A stretch of DNA of 64,000 bases. Source: Baekduia alba. GTDB lineage: Bacteria; Actinomycetota; Thermoleophilia; Solirubrobacterales; Solirubrobacteraceae. Where the stretch lies: assembly GCF_028416635.1 (NCBI RefSeq), contig NZ_CP114013.1, forward strand, positions 1,364,001 to 1,428,000, in the 5' to 3' direction. Shown here in pieces: positions 48,668-57,459 of the stretch (the first letter of the stretch is position 1; each line of letters begins with the position of its first letter). The position numbers and the translations under genes are program-made. The notes beneath the pieces were generated by a model. That model did no database searches. It was not told the DNA's origin and saw nothing but the letters and a program-made list of their open reading frames with translations.

Positions 48668-49219
48668 ATGACGCCCAAGGACGACAGCAGCCTGGACCGC
48701 GAGCGCTGGGAGGCGGCGGCGCTCGACGCGCTGGAGCGCGGCGGGCTCGGCGCGCTCGCCGTCGAGCCGCTGGCGCGGACGCTCGGCGTGACCAAGGGCT
48801 CGTTCTACTGGCACTTCAAGACCCGCCAGGACCTGATCGCGGCGACGGTCGCGCGCTGGGAGCGGCTGCACGTCGACGGGCCGCTGGAGCGGCTCGCGCA
48901 GGTCGAGGACCCACGCGAGCGCCTGCTCGCCCTGCTGGCCGCGGCGAGCGGCAAGCCGCCGTCGATCTTCATCCGGATGCTCGACGCCGTCGACGAGCCG
49001 GTCGTCGCGGCGGCGGTCGCGCGGGCCGCGGAGCAGCGCGTCGCCTTCGCGGCCAAGGCCTTCCGTGAGCTCGGCCTGAGCCGCGCCCGAGCCCGCCGCC
49101 AAGCGCTGCTGGTCTACAGCGCCTACGTCGGCCGCGCCCACCTCAGCCGCGACGCACCCGAGCTCCTCGGCGACCAGCAGGCGCTCGCCAAGCACATCGC
49201 CGAGCAGTTGATTCCCTGA
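48668..49219 (+). CDS. TetR-family transcriptional regulator
   Basis: 183 residues. The N-terminal HTH is ALDALERGGLGALAVEPLARTLGVTKGSFYWHFKTRQDLIAATV, the standard TetR DNA-binding domain; the helical C-terminal domain binds an unknown ligand. It sits divergently from an MBL hydrolase with two matching dyads in the gap, so it very likely represses that gene and itself. An ATG at 48653 is also in frame but lies inside the operator, and the TATGGT box supports 48668. Confidence 0.92.
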   Translation: MTPKDDSSLDRERWEAAALDALERGGLGALAVEPLARTLGVTKGSFYWHFKTRQDLIAATVARWERLHVDGPLERLAQVEDPRERLLALLAAASGKPPSIFIRMLDAVDEPVVAAAVARAAEQRVAFAAKAFRELGLSRARARRQALLVYSAYVGRAHLSRDAPELLGDQQALAKHIAEQLIP

Positions 49220-49240
49220 GTTCGGCATCATGCGGCGCTC

Positions 49241-50221
49241 ATGTCGCAGGCTCAGCAGACCCTCGCCCAACGGTTGCTCGACGGGGACAAGCGTGCGTTG
49301 GCGCGCGCGATCACGCTCGTCGAGAGCGATGATCCCGCGGGCTGGAAGCTCGTGCGCGAGGTCTTCCCGCACACTGGTCATGCCGCGATCGTCGGGCTGA
49401 CCGGCGCGCCCGGCGCGGGCAAGTCGACGCTGATCGGCGCGCTGACCAAGGCGCGGCGCGCGCAGGAGCGCGAGGTCGCCGTGCTGTCGATCGACCCGTC
49501 GTCGCCGTTCACGCAGGGCGCGCTGCTCGGCGACCGCATCCGGCTCACCGACCACTTCCTCGACCCGGGCGTCTTCATCCGCTCGATGGCCAACCGCGGC
49601 GCGCTGGGCGGCCTGAGCGAGGCCGCGCTGCAGGCCGCGCTGCTGATGGACGCCGCCGGCAAGGACGACGTGTTCCTCGAGACCGTCGGCGTCGGCCAGG
49701 CCGAGGTCGACATCATCGACCACGCCGACACCATCGTGTTGGTCCTGATGCCCGGATCCGGCGACAGCATCCAGGCGCTGAAGGCCGGCGTAATGGAGAT
49801 CCCGGACATCATCGTCGTCAACAAGGCCGACCACCCGCTGACCGACACGATGGTCCGCGAGATCCGCGGCGTGCTGTCGCTGGCGCCGCAGCGCGGCTGG
49901 CGCGTCCCGATCATCAAGACCGAGGCGCACAAGGGCACCGGCGTCGACGAGCTGATCGCCAAGCTCGACGAGCACCGCGCGTTCATCGAGGCCGAGGGGA
50001 CGCTGAGCGAGCGGCGGCGGCGCAACCTGCGCAGCGAGGTCGTCGCGATCTGCACGTTCCGCCTGCGCCGCCGGCTGGAGGAGCAGCTCGACGCGGACAC
50101 GACGTTCGCGGAGCTGCTGGAGGAGGTCGTCGCGCGCAAGCTCGACCCGGCGACCGCCGCGACCCGCATCCTCGAGCGCCTGGACGCGGCGGCGGCGTCG
50201 CGCGAGCGGGCTGAGGGCTAG
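49241..50221 (+). CDS. meaB: Methylmalonyl-CoA mutase-associated GTPase MeaB (ArgK family)
   Basis: 326 residues, the family length. P-loop GLTGAPGAGKSTLIGAL, VLSIDPSSPFTQGALLGDRIRL, switch-type ETVGVGQAEVDI and the base motif VVNKADHPL identify the G3E GTPase MeaB. It loads adenosylcobalamin into methylmalonyl-CoA mutase and protects it from inactivation. The mutase genes are not in the window. The stop overlaps the convergent cyclodeaminase-like pseudogene by 4 bp. Confidence 0.94.
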   Translation: MSQAQQTLAQRLLDGDKRALARAITLVESDDPAGWKLVREVFPHTGHAAIVGLTGAPGAGKSTLIGALTKARRAQEREVAVLSIDPSSPFTQGALLGDRIRLTDHFLDPGVFIRSMANRGALGGLSEAALQAALLMDAAGKDDVFLETVGVGQAEVDIIDHADTIVLVLMPGSGDSIQALKAGVMEIPDIIVVNKADHPLTDTMVREIRGVLSLAPQRGWRVPIIKTEAHKGTGVDELIAKLDEHRAFIEAEGTLSERRRRNLRSEVVAICTFRLRRRLEEQLDADTTFAELLEEVVARKLDPATAATRILERLDAAAASRERAEG

Positions 50222-51080
50222 ATGGGTTCTTCCGCGGGCCCGGACCGTCTCGCGGAACGACCCATCTGACGGACCAGGGCGGCCGCGACCACCGCGTCCT
50301 CCCAGGCCATCCCGGTGGACTTGAAGACGCGGGGCCGTGTGAGGTCGGGTGGGGCGGCTTCGGCGAGCGTGGTGACGTCGGTCGCGCCAAGGCCGGCGCG
50401 CAGGACGTCGCCTGCCTCGCGCAGCGCCGACGCGCGCGCTTCGACGACAACTTGAGCCCGGCGCATGAGCCCCGTGTCGAGCTCGCGCGCATCCGGTTCG
50501 TGCGAGCCGATCGCGACGACGAGGGCGTGATCGGCGACATGCGCGCCGTCGAACAGCGGCGCCCGGGCGGTGGTGGCGCAGACGATGACGTCGGCCGCGG
50601 CGACGTCCGGCGGCCCGCTGTCGCGACCGACGACCTCAACATCGTCGATCGTCGGCGCGACCTCCTGGATGGCCGCGACGTGCGCGCGCCCCTGCGGGCC
50701 GCGCCCGAAGACGAGCAGCCGCCGCGGGTCCGGTGCCGCGAGCCGGCGGACCGCCAGCGCGCTGACCGCGGCGGTCGCAGGTTCGTCAAGGCAATGCCAT
50801 CGACAACCGCGACCGGCGCCAGCGTGTCCGGGTCGAAGACCACGCAGACGCCCTGGATCCGCGGGTCCCCGCCGACCGTGACGAGCTTGACCGCCGCCGC
50901 CCCGCCCGCCGCCGAGGGCATCACCAACAACTCGCCCGCACCGACGGCGATCGCGCTGCGAGGCGGGTCGGTCTCCGGATCGAAGCCGGCGCGCAACGCC
51001 GCCTCCAGGGCGTCGGCCGCCGCGGCGTAGCCGAGCGCGGCGACGTCGTCGGCCGACAGGTACGGGAGGGAGGACGCCAT
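50218..51080 (-). pseudogene. Ornithine cyclodeaminase/mu-crystallin family gene with a frameshift
   Basis: The N-terminal 100 residues (SADDVAALGYAAAADALEAAL, LVMPSAAGGAAAVKLVTVGGDP, VVDGIALTNLR) run in one frame. The continuation (TAAVSALAVRRLAAPDPRRLLVFGRGPQGRAHV to the stop at 50218) is in another. The join at about 50774-50778 needs one extra base after the LTNLR codons, where the family reads LRTAAVSALA. Both halves are otherwise intact, with the substrate Lys and the NAD-binding motif. It may be a recent pseudogene or a base-calling error; intact, it would be a cyclodeaminase, imine reductase or alanine dehydrogenase. Confidence 0.85.
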
Positions 51081-51110
51081 CGCGCGCAGTCTCGCGCAAC
51101 CGCGCCCCGC

Positions 51111-52319
51111 TCAGAGGTGCGTCGCCACCAGGGCGACGCTCGCGCCGACGGTGAGCGCGGCCAGCACGACGCCGCTGCGCGGCGCGAAGCGCCAGCCCCA
51201 CGCGCTGAGCGCGGCGAGCGGCGGCAGCGCGGGCAGCATGTGGCGGACGTGCATCCAGGAGCGGCCGCCGCCGTCCAGCGACGGCGCGGCGAAGGTCGCG
51301 GTGAGGGCGACGGCGAGCGCGATCAGCGCGAGGAAGGTCGCCGTCACCTCGACGTCGACCTGCCCGGACACCGCGACCGCGAGCCGCTCGCGGCGGGAGC
51401 GCCAGAGCCGCCACAGCGCCACGAAGGCCAGCAGCAGGAACGGCGACCACACCAACAAGCCCTCGTCGCCGATCCACACGCCGACCAGCCGCGGCGCGCG
51501 CTCGAGGTGCTCGGCGAGGCCGGAGGCGCCGGTCGCGCCGTCGCGCGCCACGTCGTGCGGGGTCAGCCCGCCGTAGAGCCGGTCGCTCACGGTGATGTAG
51601 ACCACGGCCGACGTCAGCGCGACCTCCAGCGCGATGAAGCCCGACAGCCCGCGCTGGCGGCGACGCAGCCAGCGCGACATGGCGACGGCGATCACGACGG
51701 CGGGCGCGACGAGCTCGGTCGCCAGCCACGGCAGCGCCGCCACCAGCGCGGCGCCCCAGAACGCCAATGCCCGCCCTGGCGCCGCCCGCACGCGCAGCGC
51801 CAGCAGCGCGGCGCCCGCGAGCACCGTCGCCCCGACCAGCGCCGGCGCGACCGCCGTCGCCGCGCCCACCGCCGGCGGCGACAGCCCGACGACCAGCGCC
51901 GCGCGCGTCGCCCACGGCTCGGGCACCAGCGCACGCCCCAGCGCCGCCGCCAGGCAGAACCCGAGGGCGGCGATCATCATCAAGAACACGCGCACGCCGT
52001 CCGGCCCGGCCACCCGGTAGGCCGGCGCGATCACGAGCGTGAAGCCAAGGCCTACAGGTTCGACGAGCCGCCCCTCGGTCGGCGCGGCCGCCGGCGTCAA
52101 CGTGCCGGCGTACCAGTCCCGGTAGGCGCGCGTGGCGTACTCGTCGCGCAGGTCGACGTCGCCGTCGCTGACCAGCGACTCGGCCGCCAGCAGCCGGTGC
52201 GCCTCGGGCGCGCTGAACCGCCCGTGCCCGGTCGGCCCGCCGGGCACGGCGAGCGTGACCGCGTACGCGGCGACGAGCACGAGCCACAGCGGCAGGGCTC
52301 GCCGGAGGGCGGACAGCAT
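51111..52319 (-). CDS. Multi-pass membrane protein, GT39/PMT-like glycosyltransferase fold
   Basis: 402 residues with about nine hydrophobic helices. The first luminal loop after helix 1 carries acidic residues (SDGDVDLRDEYATRAYRDWY), as in lipid-linked-sugar glycosyltransferases of the GT-C fold. SRWLRRRQRG and YGGLTPHDVARDG are loops. GT-C membership is a fold-level guess without a clear family signature. A TAGGGT box lies 6 nt before the start, back-to-back with phoA. Confidence 0.7.
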   Translation of the reverse strand: MLSALRRALPLWLVLVAAYAVTLAVPGGPTGHGRFSAPEAHRLLAAESLVSDGDVDLRDEYATRAYRDWYAGTLTPAAAPTEGRLVEPVGLGFTLVIAPAYRVAGPDGVRVFLMMIAALGFCLAAALGRALVPEPWATRAALVVGLSPPAVGAATAVAPALVGATVLAGAALLALRVRAAPGRALAFWGAALVAALPWLATELVAPAVVIAVAMSRWLRRRQRGLSGFIALEVALTSAVVYITVSDRLYGGLTPHDVARDGATGASGLAEHLERAPRLVGVWIGDEGLLVWSPFLLLAFVALWRLWRSRRERLAVAVSGQVDVEVTATFLALIALAVALTATFAAPSLDGGGRSWMHVRHMLPALPPLAALSAWGWRFAPRSGVVLAALTVGASVALVATHL

Positions 52320-52325
52320 GGGCGG

Positions 52326-52331
52326 ACCCTA
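52326..52331 (-). promoter_or_regulatory. -10 box TAGGGT for the membrane protein gene
   Basis: TAGGGT on the minus strand ends 6 nt before the start codon at 52319, in the divergent promoter region shared with phoA. Confidence 0.4.
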
Positions 52332-52356
52332 CGTCAAGCCCGTCGCCCGGCCGACG

Positions 52357-52378
52357 GTTCACAGCGCGTTCACCACGC
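52357..52378 (+). promoter_or_regulatory. PHO-box-like direct repeat upstream of phoA
   Basis: GTTCACAGCGC (52357) and GTTCACCACGC (52368) are tandem 11-bp units with the GTTCA core, the arrangement recognised by actinobacterial PhoP. They end 17 bp before the TTAGGT -10 box, covering the -35 position of phoA. Confidence 0.6.
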
Positions 52379-52394
52379 GCGCGTCTCGATCGGC

Positions 52395-52400
52395 TTAGGT
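52395..52400 (+). promoter_or_regulatory. -10 box TTAGGT for phoA
   Basis: TTAGGT ends 7 nt before the phoA ATG and follows the PHO-box-like repeat, so phoA is probably PhoP-activated and leaderless. Confidence 0.4.
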
Positions 52401-52407
52401 CCGCCGC

Positions 52408-54198
52408 ATGAGAAGACCATCCCGCCTCCCGCTCACCCTCGGTGGGCTCGGGGCCATCGTCGTGCTCGGCGCCGGCGCCTCCTTCGCGGTCGGCGGCACG
52501 AGCAACCCGACCAACGACGTTCGCGCCCAGCTCAACGGCGCCAAGCCCAAGAACGTCATCTTCCTGCTGGGTGACGGCATGGGGACCCAGGAGATCACGG
52601 CCGCCCGGTACTACCAGGGCGCCGCGAACAAGCTGAACGTCGACCGGATGCCGTTCACCGGGTTCGACACCAACTACACCTACAAGTTCGGTGCCGTCGC
52701 GCCGTACCAGGTCGACTACGACCCGGACTCGGCCTCCACCGGCACGCAGTGGGCGACCGGCAAGAAGACGGTGGACGAGCGCATCTCGCAAGGGCCGTCG
52801 ACCGCGCTCAACGTCCCGGGCGAGGACTACAAGACGATCCTCGAGTACGCGCAGGACGCGGGCAAGAAGGTCGGCGACGTGACGACGGCCGACCTCACCG
52901 ACGCGACGCCCGCCGTGCTCGCCTCGCACATCAACAACCGCAACTGCGGCGGTCCGAACGACCTCCCGGCGGTCCACTGCGAGTACGCGGCCAAGTCCGC
53001 GGGCGGCAAGGGCTCGATCGCCGAGCAGGAGGTCGACCACAAGGTGGATGTCCTCCTCGGCGGCGGGCGCGACCGCTTCTCGGCCACCAATCCCTCCCAT
53101 GGCGCGAACCTCATCTCCGGTGGCCCCGACGACGGCAAGTCCGTGATCGAGTCCGCGCAGCGCCAGGGCTACCAGTACGTCACCGACGCCGCCGGCCTGG
53201 CGGGCGTCACCGACAAGAGCAAGCCGGTGCTCGGGCTGTTCCACCCCTCCAACATGACCGTGGAGTGGAGCGGCCCTGCCGCCAGCCTCGGCAAGGGCAA
53301 CGCGCCCGCCGCGTGCGCGGAGACCAACCGCCCCGCCAACGAGCCGAGCCTCGCGGACATGACGACCAAGGCCTTGTCCCTGCTCGAGAACGACAAGGGG
53401 TTCCTGCTCCAGGTCGAGGGCGCGTCGATCGACAAGCAGGACCACGCCACCAACGCGTGCGGCCAGCTCGGCGAGACCGTGGCCTTCGACAAGGCGATCG
53501 GCGTCGCGCTGGACTACCAGAAGACCCATCCCGACACGCTCGTCGTCGTCACCGCCGACCACTCGCACACGAGCCAGATCGTGTCCGAGGACGCCTCGAG
53601 CACCGGACTGCCGACCGGCTACTCGACCAACGTCACCACCAAGGACGGCCAGACGCTGTCGCTGACCTACGGCACCGCCGGCTACGGCGGGTCGGGCAGC
53701 GCCCCGCTCGCGAGCCCGCCCAGCCAGCAGCACACCGGCGCCGTCGTCCCCGTCTGGGCCATCGGGCCGCAGGGCTCCGCGGTCCTCGGCACCAATGACC
53801 ACACCGACCTGTTCGACCTGCTCCGTGGGGCCAAGGACGCGCAGTCGGCGCCGTCGACCACCACCACGGTGACGAACACGACGACGGTCACGGGCCCGAC
53901 CAAGACGGTCCCCGTCCCGGCCAGGGTCGGCAAGCCGCGCGTGGGCCTGGCGGTCGGCGCCGGCGCGACGCGCGCCGGCGGCGTCGCGGTCTCGGTCGTG
54001 GCGGTCGACGCCAAGACCGTGACGGTCACGCTCAAGCAGGGCGCGAAGACCATCACCACCAAGAAGCTCCGGCCCTCCGGCGGCAGCGCCCGCCTGCGGG
54101 CGGTCAAGGCCAAGCCGGGCGTGGTGCGCATCACGGTCACCGCGAAGGGCACCGGCGGCACGACGACCAAGTCGTCGTCGATCCGCCTCAAGAAGTAG
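52408..54198 (+). CDS. phoA: Secreted alkaline phosphatase (PhoA family)
   Basis: 596 residues. The signal peptide LTLGGLGAIVVLGAGASFAVGG is followed by the PhoA core: KNVIFLLGDGMGTQEITAARYY (metal Asp), nucleophile Ser in DPDSASTGTQWATGKKT, the metal-binding VEGASIDKQDHATNACG, VVTADHSHTSQI and the final His in QQHTGAVVPVWAIG. After residue about 460 come a Thr-rich linker and a C-terminal Ig-like domain ending in basic residues. It releases phosphate from organic esters outside the cell. Probable control by phosphate starvation through the upstream repeat. Confidence 0.94.
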   Translation: MRRPSRLPLTLGGLGAIVVLGAGASFAVGGTSNPTNDVRAQLNGAKPKNVIFLLGDGMGTQEITAARYYQGAANKLNVDRMPFTGFDTNYTYKFGAVAPYQVDYDPDSASTGTQWATGKKTVDERISQGPSTALNVPGEDYKTILEYAQDAGKKVGDVTTADLTDATPAVLASHINNRNCGGPNDLPAVHCEYAAKSAGGKGSIAEQEVDHKVDVLLGGGRDRFSATNPSHGANLISGGPDDGKSVIESAQRQGYQYVTDAAGLAGVTDKSKPVLGLFHPSNMTVEWSGPAASLGKGNAPAACAETNRPANEPSLADMTTKALSLLENDKGFLLQVEGASIDKQDHATNACGQLGETVAFDKAIGVALDYQKTHPDTLVVVTADHSHTSQIVSEDASSTGLPTGYSTNVTTKDGQTLSLTYGTAGYGGSGSAPLASPPSQQHTGAVVPVWAIGPQGSAVLGTNDHTDLFDLLRGAKDAQSAPSTTTTVTNTTTVTGPTKTVPVPARVGKPRVGLAVGAGATRAGGVAVSVVAVDAKTVTVTLKQGAKTITTKKLRPSGGSARLRAVKAKPGVVRITVTAKGTGGTTTKSSSIRLKK

Positions 54199-54210
54199 GC
54201 CTCGGGTGCG

Positions 54211-55053
54211 TCAGCCCCGGTCGACGAGCGCGGCGATCCGCGTGGCGTCGGCCGAGGCGGCCCGGAAGGCCACGAGCTTCTGCTCGGGCGCGTCGGCGAC
54301 GTTGAGCACGGTGTGCCGGAGCTCGAGCTCGCCGAGCGCGGGATGGCGCAGTCGCTTGCGTCCGCCGCCCAGCGGGGCGATCGCGTGCCGCGGCCACCAC
54401 GCGCGCATCTCCGGGCTCGACGCGTGCAGCCGGGCGATCAGCTCGGCGAACGTCGGGTCGTCGGCGTGCCGCGCCGCGGCGGCGCGGAAGCGCGCGAGCT
54501 GCGCGCCGGCCTCGGCCTCCCAGTCGACGAAGACCTCACGGGCCTGCGGGTCGCACAGCATGAACCACACCATGTTGCGCTCCTGCGGCGCGCGCGCCGG
54601 CCAGTCGGTCCACAGCGCCCGCGCCGCGCGGTTGGCCGCGAGGACGTCCCAGCGCCGACCGGTGACGTAGGCGGGGTGCGGGTCGAGGCGCGCGACGAGC
54701 GCGACGACCTCGTCATCGACCTGCTCGCCGGCCTCGGAGTCCGTCGTCGACGGCGGCGCGTCGTGCACCAGCGCGTGGAGGTGCGCGCGCTCGGCCTCGT
54801 CGAGGCGCAACGCGGTGGCCAGCGCGTCGAGCACCTGCCGCGACGGGCGCATGTCGCGGCCCTGCTCCAGGAACGTGTAGTAGGTCGGCGAGATCGCCGC
54901 GAGCCGCGCGACCTCCTCGCGCCGCAGGCCGGTCGTCCGCCGGCGCGGCGCGCCGTCGGGCAGCCCGACGTCCGCGGGCTGCAGCGCGCCGCGGCGGGCG
55001 CGGAGCAGGTCGCCGAGCTCACGGGCCCGCGCGTTGATGGTGGCGTCGCTCAT
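54211..55053 (-). CDS. XRE-family regulator with MmyB-like C-terminal domain
   Basis: 280 residues. The N-terminal HTH (LGDLLRARRGALQPADVGL, RTTGLRREEVARLAAISPTYYTFLEQGRDMRPSRQVLDALATAL) is followed by the MmyB-like ligand domain (PAYVTGRRWDVLAANRAARAL, NMVWFMLCDPQAREVFVDWE). These regulators usually sit next to an oxidoreductase or hydrolase gene that they repress; here the divergent dienelactone hydrolase is the likely target. The start at 55053 is chosen over the longer frame, whose extra residues are in the divergent promoter. Confidence 0.92.
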   Translation of the reverse strand: MSDATINARARELGDLLRARRGALQPADVGLPDGAPRRRTTGLRREEVARLAAISPTYYTFLEQGRDMRPSRQVLDALATALRLDEAERAHLHALVHDAPPSTTDSEAGEQVDDEVVALVARLDPHPAYVTGRRWDVLAANRAARALWTDWPARAPQERNMVWFMLCDPQAREVFVDWEAEAGAQLARFRAAAARHADDPTFAELIARLHASSPEMRAWWPRHAIAPLGGGRKRLRHPALGELELRHTVLNVADAPEQKLVAFRAASADATRIAALVDRG

Positions 55054-55109
55054 CCTGGCACCGCCAATACCAGCAAGAACGTGCCCCGGATGCGAGCGCC
55101 GCCCGCGCC

Positions 55110-55115
55110 TAGCCT
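55110..55115 (+). promoter_or_regulatory. -10 box TAGCCT for the dienelactone hydrolase gene
   Basis: TAGCCT ends 8 nt before the ATG at 55124, consistent with a leaderless mRNA. Confidence 0.45.
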
Positions 55116-55123
55116 CGGTGGCG

Positions 55124-55855
55124 ATGCTCGGTCCGGCCCAGATCCTCACCGAACGCGACCCGGAGATCGACGCCTACGTGGCCCGACCGGCGGCGCCCGG
55201 CGTGGCGCGCACCGCCGGCGTCGTCGTCTTCCACGAGCTCTTCGGGCTCACCACCCACGTGCGCGCCGTGACCGACCGGCTCGCCGCGACCGGCCGCATC
55301 GCCATCGCCCCCAACCTGCACCATCGCACCGACCCGGCGCTGGAGCTGGCCCACGACGACGCCGGCCGCACACGTGGCTTCGCGCTCCTGGACGACCTGA
55401 CCCGCGACGGGGTGCTCGCCGACGCCGACCGAGCGATCGCCCACCTGCGCGCGCTCGGCTGCGAGCGGATCGCGCTCCTCGGCCTCAGCATGGGCGGCCA
55501 CGTCGCCTACCTCACCGCGACCCAGCGCGACGACCTGGCCGCGGTCGTCGTCGCCTACGGCGGCTGGATCCCGACGACCGACATCCCGCTCAGCCGCCCC
55601 GAGCCGACCGTGACGCTCACGCCGTCGATCACGGCCCGGATGCTGCTGCTCGTCGCCGGCGCCGACCACGCGGTCGACCCGGCGCAGTCCGCGGCGGTCG
55701 AGCAAGCCCTACAGGAACACGGGATCGACCACGCGGCAGTCACGTACCCGACCGCGCAGCACGGCTTCCTGTGCGAGCAGCGCGCGACCTACGACCCCGA
55801 TGCGGCGCGCGACGCGTGGTCCCGCATCGACGCGCTGCTGGCGAGCGAGTTGTAG
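55124..55855 (+). CDS. Dienelactone hydrolase-family alpha/beta hydrolase
   Basis: 243 residues. GVVVFHELFGLTTHVRAVTDRLA is the family opening, the nucleophile elbow reads LLGLSMGGHVAYL, and the catalytic His is in YPTAQHGFLCEQRATYD with the Asp in VAGADHAVDP. Classical dienelactone hydrolases use Cys (GxCxG) at the elbow; here it is Ser, so esterase-type chemistry is more likely. Divergent from an MmyB-type regulator that may control it. Confidence 0.9.
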   Translation: MLGPAQILTERDPEIDAYVARPAAPGVARTAGVVVFHELFGLTTHVRAVTDRLAATGRIAIAPNLHHRTDPALELAHDDAGRTRGFALLDDLTRDGVLADADRAIAHLRALGCERIALLGLSMGGHVAYLTATQRDDLAAVVVAYGGWIPTTDIPLSRPEPTVTLTPSITARMLLLVAGADHAVDPAQSAAVEQALQEHGIDHAAVTYPTAQHGFLCEQRATYDPDAARDAWSRIDALLASEL

Positions 55856-55862
55856 GACTCGC

Positions 55863-57353
55863 TCAGTCCACGTTCGCCGGCTCGGGCGCCGCGGCCGCCG
55901 CCGCCGTGCGCTCCGCCAGCGCGACGAGCGTCCGGACCATCACGCCCGTGCCGCCCTTCGGCGCATAGGCGCGGCCGCCGTCCCAGCCGGTCCCGCAGAT
56001 GTCGAGGTGCGCCCACGGCACGCCGCCGGTGAAGCGATGCAGGAACTCCGCGGCCGTGCAGGACGCGCCGGTGCGCGCCGGCGACAGGTTGGCGACGTCG
56101 GCCGTCGAGCCCTTCACCAGCTCGGCGTAGCGCTCGTGCAGCGGCATGCGCCAGATCAGCTCGCCGGCATCTTCGGCCGCGCCGGCGAGGTCGGCGGCCC
56201 ACGCCTCGTCGTCGGCCCAGTAGCCCGAGTAGATCCGGCCGAGCGTCGACATGATCGCCCCGGTCAACGTCGCCACGTCGACCAGCCGCTCGGCGCCGAG
56301 CGCGCGCGCGTGGTGCAGGCAGTCGGCCAGGACCAGGCGGCCCTCGGCGTCGGTGTTGTCGACCTGGACGGTCAGCCCTTCGGCGGTCGTGAACACGTCG
56401 CCGGGCTTCATCGCCGCGGGCCCGAGCAGGTTCTCGGTCGCGCCGACCACGCCGACCACGCGGACCGGCAGCCCGAGCTCCGCGATCGCGCCGAGCGACT
56501 CGATGACGGCGGCCGCGCCCGTCATGTCGAACTTCATGTCCGCCATGCCGCTCGCGGGCTTGATCGAGATCCCGCCGGCGTCGAAGGTGACGCCCTTGCC
56601 GACGTAGCCGAGCAGGGGCGTGTCGGCGGCGACGTCGTCGGTCGGCTCGTAGCGCAGCGTGATCAGCGCCGGCTCCTCGTCGCTGCCCGCCGCCACGGCG
56701 GCGAACGCGCCCATGCCGCGCGCCACGATCTCCTCGCGGCCGACGACCTCGCAGGTCAGCGCGTCGTGCGCCACGGCCAGCGCCTGCGCGCGCTCGCCCA
56801 GCGCGGTCGGCGTCAGGTGGTTGGCCGGCGTGTTCTGGAGGTCGCGCGCCGCGTTGACCGCGCGCGTCACGACCTCGGCTCGCGCCACCGCCGCGGACGG
56901 GTCGGCGTGGTCGGAGACGATCAGCTCCTCGATACCGCCGCCGTCCTCGTCCTTGCTCGTCGACTTGAACGCGGTGAACGCGTAGGCCGCCATCAGCGTG
57001 CCCTCGACGACCGCCCGCGCCGGATCGTGCTCGCGCGCCTTGTGCGGCAGCTCCCAGCACAGCACCCGCGCGCCGACGTCTTTGGCGCGCCCGTGCGCGG
57101 CCGCCGCCGCGAGCCGCAGCCCCTCGGCGTCCAGCGTGGCCCGCGCCCCGAGCCCGACCAGGATCCAGCGCTTGCCGGCCGCGTGGGCGACGGCCAGCGA
57201 CCGCGGCGCCGCCTTGGCCTCGCCGGACTCCACGAGCGCGCCCAACGCGCCGTCCTCGACGTCGTGCGGAACCCCCTCGCCCTCGACGAGCCCGACGACG
57301 ATCGTGTCGGCCGCGGTCGACGCCGCGGCCTCGGTGGTGGCGGTCACGCGCAT
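55863..57353 (-). CDS. pepA: Leucyl aminopeptidase (M17 family)
   Basis: 496 residues. The N-terminal macro-like domain is followed by the M17 catalytic domain: VGKGVTFDAGGISIKPASGMADMKFDM with the metal-binding Lys and Asp residues, the signature NTDAEGRLVLAD, and VDVATLTGAI. It removes N-terminal residues from peptides in the cytosol using two metal ions. A TAGCGT box 8 nt upstream supports the ATG. Divergent from the thiolase gene. Confidence 0.95.
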   Translation of the reverse strand: MRVTATTEAAASTAADTIVVGLVEGEGVPHDVEDGALGALVESGEAKAAPRSLAVAHAAGKRWILVGLGARATLDAEGLRLAAAAAHGRAKDVGARVLCWELPHKAREHDPARAVVEGTLMAAYAFTAFKSTSKDEDGGGIEELIVSDHADPSAAVARAEVVTRAVNAARDLQNTPANHLTPTALGERAQALAVAHDALTCEVVGREEIVARGMGAFAAVAAGSDEEPALITLRYEPTDDVAADTPLLGYVGKGVTFDAGGISIKPASGMADMKFDMTGAAAVIESLGAIAELGLPVRVVGVVGATENLLGPAAMKPGDVFTTAEGLTVQVDNTDAEGRLVLADCLHHARALGAERLVDVATLTGAIMSTLGRIYSGYWADDEAWAADLAGAAEDAGELIWRMPLHERYAELVKGSTADVANLSPARTGASCTAAEFLHRFTGGVPWAHLDICGTGWDGGRAYAPKGGTGVMVRTLVALAERTAAAAAAPEPANVD

Positions 57354-57361
57354 GGCCGGGC

Positions 57362-57367
57362 ACGCTA
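57362..57367 (-). promoter_or_regulatory. -10 box TAGCGT for pepA
   Basis: TAGCGT on the minus strand ends 8 nt before the pepA ATG at 57353, giving a leaderless mRNA. Confidence 0.5.
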
Positions 57368-57459
57368 GAGGATCGACGCGGGATCCCCGCGTCGACCCTC
57401 ACTCGTTACCGTTCCGACTCCATCTGTCCTGACCAGACCGAGAAAGACCGAGAAACCGC

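Noticed and set aside
50218-53802. Single 1194-residue minus-strand frame
   Set aside because: It joins the C-terminal half of the frameshifted cyclodeaminase gene to antisense sequence of the membrane protein and phoA genes.
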